This document shows positions 8,257-16,709 of a stretch of 62,179 nucleotides of DNA, in pieces. The stretch covers positions 1 through 62,179 of the forward strand of contig CAIQCK010000110.1 of assembly GCA_903870275.1 (NCBI GenBank), given 5' to 3'. The DNA is from an uncultured bacterium. GTDB lineage: Bacteria; Verrucomicrobiota; Verrucomicrobiia; CAIQCK01. Every line of letters starts with the position of its first letter. Positions within the stretch are counted from its first letter, which is position 1. The notes below the pieces were generated by a model. The model saw nothing but the letters and a program-made list of their open reading frames with translations, was not told the origin of the DNA and searched no databases. The translations under genes and the position numbers were made by a program.

Positions 8257-9363
8257 ATGATGAGAAACCTTAGACAGCTTGTTGCGATCGCCGGCTGCAC
8301 GCTGCTGATTGGCGCAGTGGCGCACGCCGAAGACAAAGGGACCGCACCCGCCGTCAATGAAGACCGCCTGAACATCGAATCGCTCAGGAGCCTGAACGCC
8401 AAAGGTTCTTATATCCACATCATCGGGCGCTCGCTCTTTCTGACGCCGGGCGCGGTTCTGGGCCGGCTGAAACCACAAGACGCCGCCGCAATGAGAGGCG
8501 GATGGTTTGACCTCGGCGCGGACCCCGCCACGCCGAAACAGATTGGCGACTCATTGCCCGCCGCTTGGGACTTGGTGCTGGTGGGCGACTACGCGATCAC
8601 TTGCAACTACCAGAAGTTCCTGACGGTTTACGACACGCGCGATCATCCATGGCGCGAGGCCGCCCGGCTGGACATGCCCTCGATGACCGAGAATATCATC
8701 GCCCGCGGCAACCTTGCCTATGTCGCCAACCATGTCGCGGGCCTCACCATCGTGGATGTGTCAAAGCCGTTGAAGCCGGTCATCGTCAGTAATCTGAATC
8801 CGAACATTGATTGCGATGCCGTGGCGCTGTGGCATGACACCGCGGTTCTTTACGGACACCATGAAAGCCAGATTGTTCTGGCGGACATCCATGATCCCGC
8901 GAAACCGCGCCAGACCGGAGTCTGCCAGCTTGCGCCGAAGATTTTCAACGGAGGCGAACTGGAAGTGGAAAACGGATTTGCCTACGTCACCACCAAGACC
9001 GGCCTTGTTGTTGTGAACGTCAATGAACCCGCCAATCCAGAACTGGTGGCAACGGTGAATCTCGGGGCTGTGGCGCAGGATGTGATTCTCAAAGACGGTT
9101 ACGCATTTGTCGCCGCCGACGAGCGTGGCGTGCGTGTGTTGGATGTGAGCGATCCGCACAAGCCGGTTGAGGTCGGGCATTATCAGGTTGGCAGGGAGTT
9201 CATCGCGCTGGCGGTCGCCGTCGAGCGGGCGGCGCGTGTTAACACCAGCGGAACGGCAGCGGCGACGGCGGACTACTACGTCTACGTCGCCGATATGACT
9301 GGGCCGGCGAAGGTGCTCGTATTTCACGCGCCCGTCCGAGCCAGCCGCGGCGTTGACAAGTAG
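8257..9363 (+). CDS. secreted LVIVD-repeat beta-propeller protein
   Basis: The protein has 368 residues with a signal peptide (about 1-24, AVAHAED). The body is built of repeats of the LVIVD type (GLTIVDVSKPLKPVIV, GLVVVNVNEPANPELV, GVRVLDVSDPHKPVEV), each with D-V-(S/N)-x-P-x-x-P, predicted to form a propeller. Such proteins are usually surface or periplasmic and have no assigned activity. Two ATGs in tandem (8257 and 8260) follow GGAG at 8252-8255; the second has the better spacing. It lies 119 bp after the arylsulfotransferase gene and 15 bp before the next gene, so it may begin a sub-operon. Confidence 0.8.
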   Translation: MMRNLRQLVAIAGCTLLIGAVAHAEDKGTAPAVNEDRLNIESLRSLNAKGSYIHIIGRSLFLTPGAVLGRLKPQDAAAMRGGWFDLGADPATPKQIGDSLPAAWDLVLVGDYAITCNYQKFLTVYDTRDHPWREAARLDMPSMTENIIARGNLAYVANHVAGLTIVDVSKPLKPVIVSNLNPNIDCDAVALWHDTAVLYGHHESQIVLADIHDPAKPRQTGVCQLAPKIFNGGELEVENGFAYVTTKTGLVVVNVNEPANPELVATVNLGAVAQDVILKDGYAFVAADERGVRVLDVSDPHKPVEVGHYQVGREFIALAVAVERAARVNTSGTAAATADYYVYVADMTGPAKVLVFHAPVRASRGVDK

Positions 9364-9378
9364 CAGCGGGATGAGCGC

Positions 9379-10764
9379 ATGAAACAAATCCATAAACGAG
9401 TCGTCATCCGGGGGGTGTTTGTTTCACTGCTGCTGGCGCCGCTTGCCGCGCTGCACGCCGCTGCGCCGTTGGATTACGCGCCCGCGCCGCCGGACAACCC
9501 GCTCAAAGGCTTCGCGCCGTATGCCCGTCAGGCGCGCGACTTTCCGCACAGCCTGGAGTTCAACTACCTGCCCGTGCGCGCGGTGATGAACGGGCCGGAT
9601 ACGTTCGACTGGCAGCCGTTGGAGCGGCTCATCAAGGACATTGAGGGCCGCGGGTGCCAGACCGTGTTCCGTTTTTTTCTCGAATACCCGAACCAGCCGG
9701 TGGCGGTGCCGCAGTTCCTGCTCGATGCCGGCGTGCTGGTCCACACCAACACCATTGTCGAGGGCGGCAAGCAGTCGCTCTTGCTCACGCCCGATTACGA
9801 AGACGCGCGCCTGCGGACGGCGATGACCCATTTCATCGCCGCGCTCGGCGCGCGTTACGATGGCGACCCGCGGATTGGTTTCATCACCGCCGGCCTGCTG
9901 GGCAAATGGGGCGAGTGGCACGATCACCCGCTCCACAAACTCTGGGCCAGCAAGACCATCCAGCGCGAAGTGATGGATGCCTACGAGGCCGCCTTCAAGA
10001 AGACGCCCATCCTGTTGCGTTACCCGGCGGGCGAAGACGACCGCGCCTACGCCGCGAATCACACGCGGCCGTTTGGTTATCACGACGATTCGTTCGCGTG
10101 GGCCACGTTGCCCACGGAACTCAAGGGCGGTAGCTGGTACTTCCTTGCACGGATGCAGAAGGCCGGCCCGGAGGCGATGAACAAATGGCGCGCGCATCCC
10201 ATTGGCGGCGAGGTGCGGCCCGAAGTCTGGGCCGGCCTGTGGAACGAACCGTCGAGCACGCCGGAAGGGCAGGGGTTCCTGCGTTGCGTCGAGGCAACCC
10301 ACGCGACGTGGATGATGGACTCGAGCATCGCAAGGAAACTCACCCCGGAGCAGCGGGAGCGCGCCATCGCCGGCGTCCGCCGGCTTGGCTATGAGTTTTA
10401 CATCGCCTCCACCGGGGTGAAGATGAACGCGGACAAGCACGAATTGGGCGTTTCGGTGACCGTGAGAAACCTTGGCGTTGCGCCGTTCTACGCGGACTGG
10501 CCTGTCGAGCTGGCCGCGCTCGATGCGCAAGGCAAAATCGTGGCAACATGGAAACCTGGTTGGAAACTCACGGGTCTGTTGCCGGGCGATGCCGATCGCT
10601 GTTGGGAATACACGGCGGACGCGCGGCAGCTTGTCGCGGGCAGTTATCATCTCCTGCTGCGCGTGCCCAATCCCATGTTCAATGGCCGGCCCCTGCGATT
10701 CGCCAACGGCGCGCAAGACCGGCATCTTCCCGGTTGGTTGACGCTGGGTGGGTTCACGCCGTGA
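9379..10764 (+). CDS. secreted DUF4832-type protein (GH-like barrel plus Ig-like domain)
   Basis: The protein has 461 residues with a signal peptide ending near LHAAAP. The N-terminal part (NPLKGFAPYA, VFRFFLEYPN, GFITAGLLGKWGEWHDH) looks like the glycosidase-like TIM barrel that precedes DUF4832 in many secreted Verrucomicrobia and Bacteroidota proteins. The acidic residues of GKWGEWH are placed like a retaining glycosidase acid/base (inference). From about residue 345 the C-terminal part is an Ig-like beta-sandwich typical of DUF4832 (VTVRNLGVAPFYADWPVEL, YHLLLRVPNP). Substrate unknown. The gene belongs to the plus-strand run and lies 15 bp from its upstream neighbour. Confidence 0.75.
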   Translation: MKQIHKRVVIRGVFVSLLLAPLAALHAAAPLDYAPAPPDNPLKGFAPYARQARDFPHSLEFNYLPVRAVMNGPDTFDWQPLERLIKDIEGRGCQTVFRFFLEYPNQPVAVPQFLLDAGVLVHTNTIVEGGKQSLLLTPDYEDARLRTAMTHFIAALGARYDGDPRIGFITAGLLGKWGEWHDHPLHKLWASKTIQREVMDAYEAAFKKTPILLRYPAGEDDRAYAANHTRPFGYHDDSFAWATLPTELKGGSWYFLARMQKAGPEAMNKWRAHPIGGEVRPEVWAGLWNEPSSTPEGQGFLRCVEATHATWMMDSSIARKLTPEQRERAIAGVRRLGYEFYIASTGVKMNADKHELGVSVTVRNLGVAPFYADWPVELAALDAQGKIVATWKPGWKLTGLLPGDADRCWEYTADARQLVAGSYHLLLRVPNPMFNGRPLRFANGAQDRHLPGWLTLGGFTP

Positions 10765-10811
10765 ACTGCTCAATCAGCCCGGCGTTCGTGAAGCCATAAT
10801 CAAAACCTCTT

Positions 10812-11966
10812 ATGAAACAGATGCCGGTGCTTTTGGCCGTGATGCTGACGGTGGTGTGGACTACGCAGAATCCCCTGCAGGCCCAGGACAAGGCGTCGTC
10901 GGGCGATGTGCGGGATGTGCGCGTCGTTCGCACCGTCGAACAAGAGCCTCGCGCGGCCCTGCTTGGCGAACCGCATATTGCGCAGTGGAAGCCCAAACAT
11001 TACATCGTGGCCTACGAGGCGGGCATCCCGGGCAAGGGCGACATGGGAAGCATCGATGCCGTGGTTTCCACCAACGACGGCCAGTCGTGGAGCATCCCGA
11101 GCGCCATCTTCAGTCACACCGAGCGGCACGGAACCATGCAGTTCGCCTACGCCAACCCGGTACTTTACCGGCCACCGGGCCTGGACGTGGTCTGGTGTTT
11201 TGCCATGCGCTGCCCGCTCCATTACAGCGACAGCGAGGACTCGCATCTCGCTGCCGCGTATAGCGGCGATGGCGGACGTTCGTGGAACCCCGTGGAACTG
11301 GCGATGAATTACAGCGGCCCCATGGTCATTTTGGGCGACATCCAGCGCATTCTCGAGGACGGCCGGCCCATCTATGTCCTGCCCGCGCACTGCAACACGC
11401 GGCAGCACGATCCCCATGGCACGCGCGAGCATTTGGTCCTGCGCAGCACGAGCTTGTTGGAGTGGAGCTTGGGCGGTTACGTCCCGCAACCGGAGCCGGC
11501 CAGGATTTTTCTGCACGAGGGCATGCTGGCGGTGACCGGCGAGTCCGGCGGCCTGAAGATGGTCATGCGCACCTCCAAAATGGACAAACCCGGCGAAGCC
11601 TTGGAGCCGCCACGCGCCTGGTCCACCACCAGTGCCGACGGCGGCAGGCACTGGAGCGTGGCGCAGGAGGAACCCGCCCTCTGGAACACGGTAGCCAAGG
11701 CGTGGTTCGGACAGTCGCGTACCGGCGCGCAACTCTATGTCTATAACGACGGCCCTGCGTGGAGCCGGATGGCCCTGTGGTACAAGGTGAAGCCCGCCGA
11801 CGGTGAATGGAGTGCGGAGCGCCCGTTCTTCGACGCCGGCATCCATAATTCCTATCCCACATTGCTTGAGACGTCTCCCGGCGAATTCTGCGCCGTCTGG
11901 GACAGCGGCGACGCCAAACGCCAGCGCAGCGCCATCCGTTTCGGGAAGTTCACCCTCAAACCCTGA
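10812..11966 (+). CDS. secreted sialidase/BNR-repeat family protein
   Basis: The protein has 384 residues with a signal peptide (about 1-25, PLQAQD). Three Asp-box motifs of the form S-x-D-x-G-x-x-W are visible: STNDGQSWS, SGDGGRSWN and SADGGRHWS. This marks a six-bladed sialidase/neuraminidase propeller. Exo-sialidases need an Arg triad, a Tyr/Glu pair and an Asp, which I cannot place with certainty. Many environmental members of this fold are not sialidases. It lies within the plus-strand run of secreted proteins, 30 bp before the SGNH hydrolase gene. Confidence 0.78.
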   Translation: MKQMPVLLAVMLTVVWTTQNPLQAQDKASSGDVRDVRVVRTVEQEPRAALLGEPHIAQWKPKHYIVAYEAGIPGKGDMGSIDAVVSTNDGQSWSIPSAIFSHTERHGTMQFAYANPVLYRPPGLDVVWCFAMRCPLHYSDSEDSHLAAAYSGDGGRSWNPVELAMNYSGPMVILGDIQRILEDGRPIYVLPAHCNTRQHDPHGTREHLVLRSTSLLEWSLGGYVPQPEPARIFLHEGMLAVTGESGGLKMVMRTSKMDKPGEALEPPRAWSTTSADGGRHWSVAQEEPALWNTVAKAWFGQSRTGAQLYVYNDGPAWSRMALWYKVKPADGEWSAERPFFDAGIHNSYPTLLETSPGEFCAVWDSGDAKRQRSAIRFGKFTLKP

Positions 11967-11996
11967 GCCTCACCCCGGCTATCGAAAACATTTGTC

Positions 11997-12896
11997 ATGA
12001 AAATCGGAAGAAGAATGCTCGGTCTTATCGTCGCCCTCGTCACGTGCGGATGGATGGGCGTTGCCGGCGCCGCGGAGACGGGCCCGAAGCACGTTCGACT
12101 GCTGGCCATTGGCAACAGCTTTTCGCAAAACGCCACCCACTATCTGCCTGGCATCGTGGACGCGGCCGGTGACAAGCTGACTTTTCGCACCATCAGCATC
12201 GGCGGCTGTCCGCTGGAGCGGCATTGGAAAAACGCCGTCGCGTTCGAGCACGGCTCGACCAATGCGCTCGCGCGCGCCTGGAGCGCGCTGGCCGCCGAAC
12301 CGTGGGATTTCATCACCATCCAGCAATACAGCCTGATCAGTTTCAAGCCGGAGACCTACCGTCCTTATGCCACGCAACTCCGCGACTACATCCAACAACG
12401 ATGCCCCAAGTCCGAACTCCTCATCCACGAGACGTGGGCCTACCGCAGTGACGATCCGCTTTTCAAAAATGGGTTCATGCAGCAGGACATGTATTGGAAG
12501 GTGCGGAAAGCCTACGAGACGATTGCCGGCGAACTCGGCCGCCGTATAATTCCGGTCGGTGACGCGTTTGAAAACGCGCGCCGTGATCCCGCATGGAAGG
12601 GCGTTTTTCCCGATCCCCAGTTCGATCCCAAAAGCGCGAAGCCACCCGCGTTGCCCGACCAGGCGCACTCGCTCCATCGCGGCTATTCATGGTCTGGCAA
12701 GACGCTGAAATTCGACGGCCATCACGCGAGCGCCGCCGGCGAATATCTCGGCGCGGCCGTTTGGTTCGAGTTTTTGTTCGGTCGAAGCGTCGTCGGCAAT
12801 TCTTTTGTGCCGCCGGCATTGAAGGCCGATGACGTGGCCATTCTGCAGAAGATCGCCCACCAGACGGTGAGCGAAGGTCTGAAACTCCCGGAGTAG
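11997..12896 (+). CDS. secreted SGNH/DUF4886-type hydrolase
   Basis: The protein has 299 residues with a signal peptide (about 1-26, AGAAET). Block I is LLAIGNSFSQNA, with candidate nucleophile S41 where GDSL esterases carry theirs. The ISIGGCPLERHW segment and the late FDGHHASAAGEYL block (candidate catalytic Asp/His) fit DUF4886 SGNH hydrolases. Such proteins often act as acetyl-esterases on glycans, but the substrate here is unknown. It lies 30 bp after the sialidase-like gene and 5 bp before the SMP-30 gene, so it is very likely cotranscribed with both. Confidence 0.8.
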   Translation: MKIGRRMLGLIVALVTCGWMGVAGAAETGPKHVRLLAIGNSFSQNATHYLPGIVDAAGDKLTFRTISIGGCPLERHWKNAVAFEHGSTNALARAWSALAAEPWDFITIQQYSLISFKPETYRPYATQLRDYIQQRCPKSELLIHETWAYRSDDPLFKNGFMQQDMYWKVRKAYETIAGELGRRIIPVGDAFENARRDPAWKGVFPDPQFDPKSAKPPALPDQAHSLHRGYSWSGKTLKFDGHHASAAGEYLGAAVWFEFLFGRSVVGNSFVPPALKADDVAILQKIAHQTVSEGLKLPE

Positions 12897-12901
12897 TTTC
12901 C

Positions 12902-13822
12902 ATGAATGATATAATCTTCAAAAAGGCCCTTGGTTTATCGGTCGCGCCAATGAAAACAGCCCTTCACTGTGCCTGTATCCTGGCGGCGAGCGCAGTGTTC
13001 GCGCTCGACCTTGCAGCGCCGGTCGAAAAAATCGCCGGTGATTTCAAGTTCACCGAAGGCCCGCTCTGGGTCGCAGTGAAGGGCGAACTGCTTTTCAGCG
13101 ACATCCCCGCCAATCGCATCGTCCGGTTCAAGGCCGGCAAGTGCGAGACCTTCCGCACGCCCAGCAACAACTCCAACGGCCTGACGCTCGACAAACAAGG
13201 CCGCCTCATCGCCTGCGAACACGGCTCGCGCAGCGTCACCCGCACCGAGGCCGGCGGCAGCATCATCACCCTCGCCGACCGCTTCGAAGGCAAGCGCCTC
13301 AACAGCCCGAACGATGTCGTCGTCAAGAGCGACGGCGCCATTTACTTCACCGATCCGCCCTTCGCCGTCAAACCCGGCGAGCGGGAACTGGATTTCCAGG
13401 GCGTCTTTCGGATCGCGCCCGACGGCAAAACGCTGACCGTGGTCGCGCGGGATTTCATCAAGCCCAACGGGCTCGCGTTCACGCCGGACGAAAAGGTGCT
13501 CTACATCAACGACACCGAGCGCGGCCACATCCGCGCCTTCGATGTTGCCGCCGGCGGCACGCTCGCCAACGGCCGCGTCTTCACCAGCGAGGCGCCCCGC
13601 CCCGATGGCATGAAAGTGGACACCGAAGGCAACATCTATTGCGCCTGCAAGGGCGGCGTGATGGTCTTCGACCGCGCCGGCAAACCTCTCGGCACGTTCG
13701 CCACGGCCGACCAGCCCACCAACTGCGCCTTCGGCGACGCCGACTGGAAAACGCTCTTCATCACCGCCCGCCCCAGCCTCTACCGCGTCCGCCTGACCGT
13801 GCCCGGCCTCAAGGTGCCGTAA
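12902..13822 (+). CDS. secreted SMP-30/gluconolactonase family protein
   Basis: The protein has 306 residues. A hydrophobic leader is followed by an SMP-30/gluconolactonase propeller: FTEGPLW, LLFSDIPANRI, SNNSNGLTLD, ACEHGSRSV, LNSPNDVVV, FTDPPF, PNGLAFTPDE, RPDGMKVD and NIYCA. The E of FTEGP, N of SPNDV, N of PNGL and D of PDGM are the usual divalent-metal ligands of this family. Lactone hydrolysis in sugar-acid catabolism is the family activity. The start could also be 12950 (MKTALHC), which gives a more normal signal peptide; 12902 has GGAG at suitable spacing. The last 54 bp of the gene and 21 bp downstream are duplicated at 14631-14705. Confidence 0.85.
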   Translation: MNDIIFKKALGLSVAPMKTALHCACILAASAVFALDLAAPVEKIAGDFKFTEGPLWVAVKGELLFSDIPANRIVRFKAGKCETFRTPSNNSNGLTLDKQGRLIACEHGSRSVTRTEAGGSIITLADRFEGKRLNSPNDVVVKSDGAIYFTDPPFAVKPGERELDFQGVFRIAPDGKTLTVVARDFIKPNGLAFTPDEKVLYINDTERGHIRAFDVAAGGTLANGRVFTSEAPRPDGMKVDTEGNIYCACKGGVMVFDRAGKPLGTFATADQPTNCAFGDADWKTLFITARPSLYRVRLTVPGLKVP

Positions 13823-13949
13823 CCGATTCCGTTGGCGAAAAACGCAGCGGTGGGCTACGACCTGCCGCGCCTCCGGCGCTCCGCCATCACCACGGACCGG
13901 ATGTTGATCAAACAAACGGTTTGGGCAACTTCGGTCTTCGGGCTGAACC

Positions 13950-14570
13950 GTCGCATTTGGCTTCGTTTTGCTTCGAGCGCGGTCAACAACTGCCATGTAT
14001 TTTTCAAATAACCAACGCGTTTGCAATATCTTGCATCGAACCCGCGTCGTTCCACATTTGGGTTCGTTTCGCAAAAACGTGGTTTCACACCCGACCCCGG
14101 GACGGATCGAAATGTTCGTATTCCAGTGGAAAAACAATGTTTTCCAGCTTTGGACGCGGCCATCATTTGGGTTCGCTTTGCACGTCCGTTCCTGCCGGCA
14201 GAACCGTTTCCGGCAACGGGACTTGGATAAGATCGGGGACAAAATCACACGGACATGCTCCAAGAGACGCTGAAAGTCTGCAAAGAGACGTTTTCGCGCA
14301 TCGAGAACGGATAATCCGCACGATTGCTGCAGGAGCGGCGGTCTCTGGCCGCCGGTCATTGAATCGCCAACGGGTTTCATACGGTCGGATTCACCCGGAT
14401 CGGGTCGGATCGAACCGGATTGTTTGAGCGTTTCCGCACATCAGTTCCTCTGCCTCGGCCCTCCCGCCTATTCCGATCTCGCATCGGCTTTCCGCCTTTC
14501 ACGTTTCACCCGTCATCGTCGGGCGCAAGGTATAGAGATTTACCCATCATGTCAAGAGAAATTTGCTATT
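13950..14570 (-). repeat. dispersed noncoding element, copy A
   Basis: Read on the minus strand this stretch has the same order of blocks as 61352-61996. It has an A-rich stretch, TTGACA (14550-14555) with TATACC (14529-14534), CGCCCGACG, a GGCGGGAGG block and CAATCCGG with tandem GATCCGAC/GAATCCGAC units. GACCGTATGAAACCCGTTGG (ATG at 14380) follows, then three AAACGAACCCAAATG-like units about 101 and 109 bp apart (near 14164, 14055 and 13954). An open frame runs from the ATG, but the units change frame, so coding is doubtful. Confidence 0.6.
14330..14356. repeat. REP-like palindrome (GCGGCGGTCTCTGGCCGCC)
   Basis: A short hairpin inside dispersed element copy A. It shares the core AGCGGCGGTCTCTG(A/G)CCGCCG with copies at 61241-61266 and 62014-62038, and is close to 60760-60786. 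Confidence 0.6.
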
Positions 14571-14630
14571 TTGTTTCGCGATACGGCGCGGCCCTCCCTT
14601 GCCACCGCAAAGATTATAGGACTCCCTTGA

Positions 14631-14705
14631 CGCCCCAGCCTCTACCGCGTCCGCCTGGCCGTGCCCGGCCTCAAGGTGCCGCAAGCAGTTCCGTTGGCGA
14701 AAAAC
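14631..14705 (+). repeat. 75-bp duplicate of the SMP-30 gene 3' end
   Basis: This segment matches 13769-13843 over its full 75 bases, with about five mismatches by eye. One mismatch changes the SMP-30 stop TAA to CAA. The original covers the last 54 bp of the gone-through gene plus 21 bp downstream. The dispersed element copy A sits between the two copies. It is most simply a remnant of a tandem duplicate of the SMP-30 gene. Confidence 0.8.
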
Positions 14706-14731
14706 AGTTCCCGCCCGCGTTGATTTGGAGT

Positions 14732-15133
14732 TCACTTGGGAAAACCAAGAAGCGGGTTGCCCGGCGCGATGTCGCGCGGGAGAATCGCAATCCCAAGTTT
14801 ATTGGCAAACGGCTCGTCCTTGAATCCTCCAACGGCCATCACAAGATCACGGCCTTGGTGGACGATGAACAAGAGATTATAGCCGCCCGGGGAGCCTTTG
14901 GGGCGGGCAAGAAAAACGAAAGGGGAAAACTTGCTGCCCTCGGGAACCCAGCCGGTCAGACAGCGTCCGGTGTCCTGAATGTCGAATGCCGCTGCGACAC
15001 GCAAAAGGTCTTCTTGTCCTTTGAGCCTGGGAAGACAGTCGTTGTTGAAGGATGCAGGAACGATTCCGATGGCGGCGTGAAGTGTTGAGGCAAAGGCAAT
15101 GAGGCACAGGATGAGTAGAAGCTTGGATTTCAT
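14732..15133 (-). CDS. small secreted hypothetical protein
   Basis: The protein has 133 residues with a signal peptide (MKSKLLLILCLIAFASTLHA). The mature part (FNNDCLPRLKGQEDLLRVAAAF, TGWVPEGSKFSPFVFLARP, YNLLFIVHQGRDLVMAVGGF) is not a family I recognise. Two Cys could form a disulfide. It is the last of four same-strand small genes between 16559 and 14732 that look like envelope proteins. The bases before its ATG (TGTCAGGCGATTCC) nearly match those before the secreted gene starting at 1840. Confidence 0.6.
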   Translation of the reverse strand: MKSKLLLILCLIAFASTLHAAIGIVPASFNNDCLPRLKGQEDLLRVAAAFDIQDTGRCLTGWVPEGSKFSPFVFLARPKGSPGGYNLLFIVHQGRDLVMAVGGFKDEPFANKLGIAILPRDIAPGNPLLGFPK

Positions 15134-15185
15134 AGGAAGCGTTCGGAATCGCCTGACAACCCAGTTCGGCGGGTTGTGTGTTTAT

Positions 15186-15791
15186 TTACCAGTGATTCAG
15201 TATGAGCTTGTAGTTCGCTGACTCGATACGGCCAGTCCAGACTTTGTATTTGGTGGACTCAGCAGTAGGAGCAACTTCGTAAATTGCTTTGACCGTAACC
15301 GGCGTATCGCCGGCTTCGGCAAAGGTCGGGCGATTGTCCCACCCCGCATCGAGTCGGATGGGATAGACCTGAGACTCACCGGGCGGAATAAGAAATGTCG
15401 CTGGATAATTTTTGGTAAAGCATGTGTTTCGGTTCTTGATGACCGCAATGTGTTTGCCATCGGGCATGACGAACTCAAAGGAGATCGTCCAAAAGCCCCA
15501 ACTGTTCCAAGTCTCCCAGGCGGGCTGTGGCTGGCCGGAGACATTGGTAAGGACAACGTAAAAGAGATCTGGCTGCTTCTCGGCTGTGGAGATAACGCGC
15601 AGGTCCGCTCTACTGCGGGTGGGGACAATGGCCAGCGTGAAAGGCATTCTCTGCTCGGCTGCGTGTAGCGCCGTCACGGCCGCGAGGAAGACGCCGATGA
15701 CGAGGGCATTCCCAGGAGACGTTCTGAGTCGTCTGACGCAGGAAGTGAGCCAGCCGCCAGCGGCGGTTGGCTCCGGCGATTTGTCAGGCAT
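15186..15791 (-). CDS. secreted or membrane-anchored hypothetical protein
   Basis: The protein has 201 residues. The start at 15791 is 5 bp after the stop of the upstream gene, which suggests coupling. The first 20 residues (MPDKSPEPTAAGGWLTS) look like translation of a dispersed verrucomicrobial repeat. They are followed by a hydrophobic segment (NALVIGVFLAAVTALHAAEQ) that acts as signal or anchor. The mature domain is beta-rich (LFYVVLTNVSGQPQPAW, ISFEFVMPDGKHIAVI, PPGESQVYPIRLD, VTVKAIYEV) with an immunoglobulin-like look. Function unknown. Confidence 0.55.
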   Translation of the reverse strand: MPDKSPEPTAAGGWLTSCVRRLRTSPGNALVIGVFLAAVTALHAAEQRMPFTLAIVPTRSRADLRVISTAEKQPDLFYVVLTNVSGQPQPAWETWNSWGFWTISFEFVMPDGKHIAVIKNRNTCFTKNYPATFLIPPGESQVYPIRLDAGWDNRPTFAEAGDTPVTVKAIYEVAPTAESTKYKVWTGRIESANYKLILNHW

Positions 15792-15796
15792 CGTGT

Positions 15797-16141
15797 TCAA
15801 TCCATAATGCTCCATTCCAAGAACGGCTTGGATATTTTGGTAATCGTGTCCGTCGGTTGCTCCTGCCTCGATTCTGTGCGAGCAAACTCCACATCGACCT
15901 TGATGTAGGGGCAACGGCAGTGAACAAATCTGCGCCGCGTCTGCGTGGACAAGCCGCCCTCGGTGGTGAAAACCTTCAGGAGGTCTGCGCGTGTCATGCC
16001 GGGCTTAATGCTCCCGCATTCCTTCAAGATGTTTGAAATCTGCTTCGTGAGGTTTGTATCCACGCTGCGGTCGGCGAAGGACTGCATGGAAAACAAACCC
16101 AGGACGAATGTGGCTGCCAGAAATGTGATCAGCGCTTTCAT
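15797..16141 (-). CDS. small secreted hypothetical protein
   Basis: The protein has 114 residues with a signal peptide (MKALITFLAATFVLGLFSMQSFA). A segment ISNILKECGSIKPGMTRADLLKVF resembles the start of SmpA/BamE-like or DUF-type lipoprotein domains, where GMTRADLLK-type motifs open a helix-strand fold. A VHCRCPYIKVDVEF strand follows. The family is uncertain. The stop is 5 bp before the next start (15791), so translation of the two genes is probably coupled. Confidence 0.6.
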   Translation of the reverse strand: MKALITFLAATFVLGLFSMQSFADRSVDTNLTKQISNILKECGSIKPGMTRADLLKVFTTEGGLSTQTRRRFVHCRCPYIKVDVEFARTESRQEQPTDTITKISKPFLEWSIMD

Positions 16142-16214
16142 GATGTGATGGACGGTATTTGAATCGCCATGCTTCCGATGCGCCTATGGCGTCATGGTTA
16201 TTCGCAAGAACGGG

Positions 16215-16559
16215 TTACTCGCCATAGGTAACCTCTGCGGTGCGGTCCATGTAGATGCGCACGTAAAGTTGGCCGCCCTTGATCGCAACGCCATTGGCGT
16301 ATTCGTTGCGCAGCCAGGTGACGAGCCAGAACTTGCCATGATCGCCGCGGGGATTGCAGTCAAGGCGCGCCGAATCAATGTATTTGTCGGAGACTTGAAT
16401 GTGGTGCTGGCGGGCAAAATCCCTGGCGATGGTGAGCGCGTCATCAATGCAAAGCTTCGGCTCTTGGAACCTGGATTCGATCGGCTCGGCTGCCCACGAC
16501 GTCAACGAAAGGCTTCCGGCCATGAGAAGAACGCACAAGTATCGGTTCAATGTTGTCAT
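16215..16559 (-). CDS. small secreted hypothetical protein
   Basis: The protein has 114 residues when started at 16559, giving a signal peptide (MTTLNRYLCVLLMAGSLSLTSWA). The mature domain (CIDDALTIARDFARQHHIQV, LDCNPRGDHGKFWLVTWLRN, GGQLYVRIYMDRTAEVTYGE) has the alternating pattern of a PepSY-like or NTF2-sized fold, but the match is not firm. It is the first of the small same-strand secreted genes here. Function unknown. Confidence 0.6.
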   Translation of the reverse strand: MTTLNRYLCVLLMAGSLSLTSWAAEPIESRFQEPKLCIDDALTIARDFARQHHIQVSDKYIDSARLDCNPRGDHGKFWLVTWLRNEYANGVAIKGGQLYVRIYMDRTAEVTYGE

Positions 16560-16709
16560 TGATTCATTAGACGGTGAAAGCCGGCGAATGCTCCCGCTGC
16601 TTTTTGCTGCCATGTTGATTTCTCCTCTCCGTCCATCTCGCCTCATCGTCTCAAGACCGCAACCAACTCGTCAACCTTGTTCCCGGCTGGACACTGTTCG
16701 TTCCTGCAA

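Noticed and set aside
12935..14380. Minus-strand frame beginning MKPVG in dispersed element copy A
   Set aside because: It runs into the antisense of the SMP-30 gene, and the repeat units within it change frame, so coding is unlikely.
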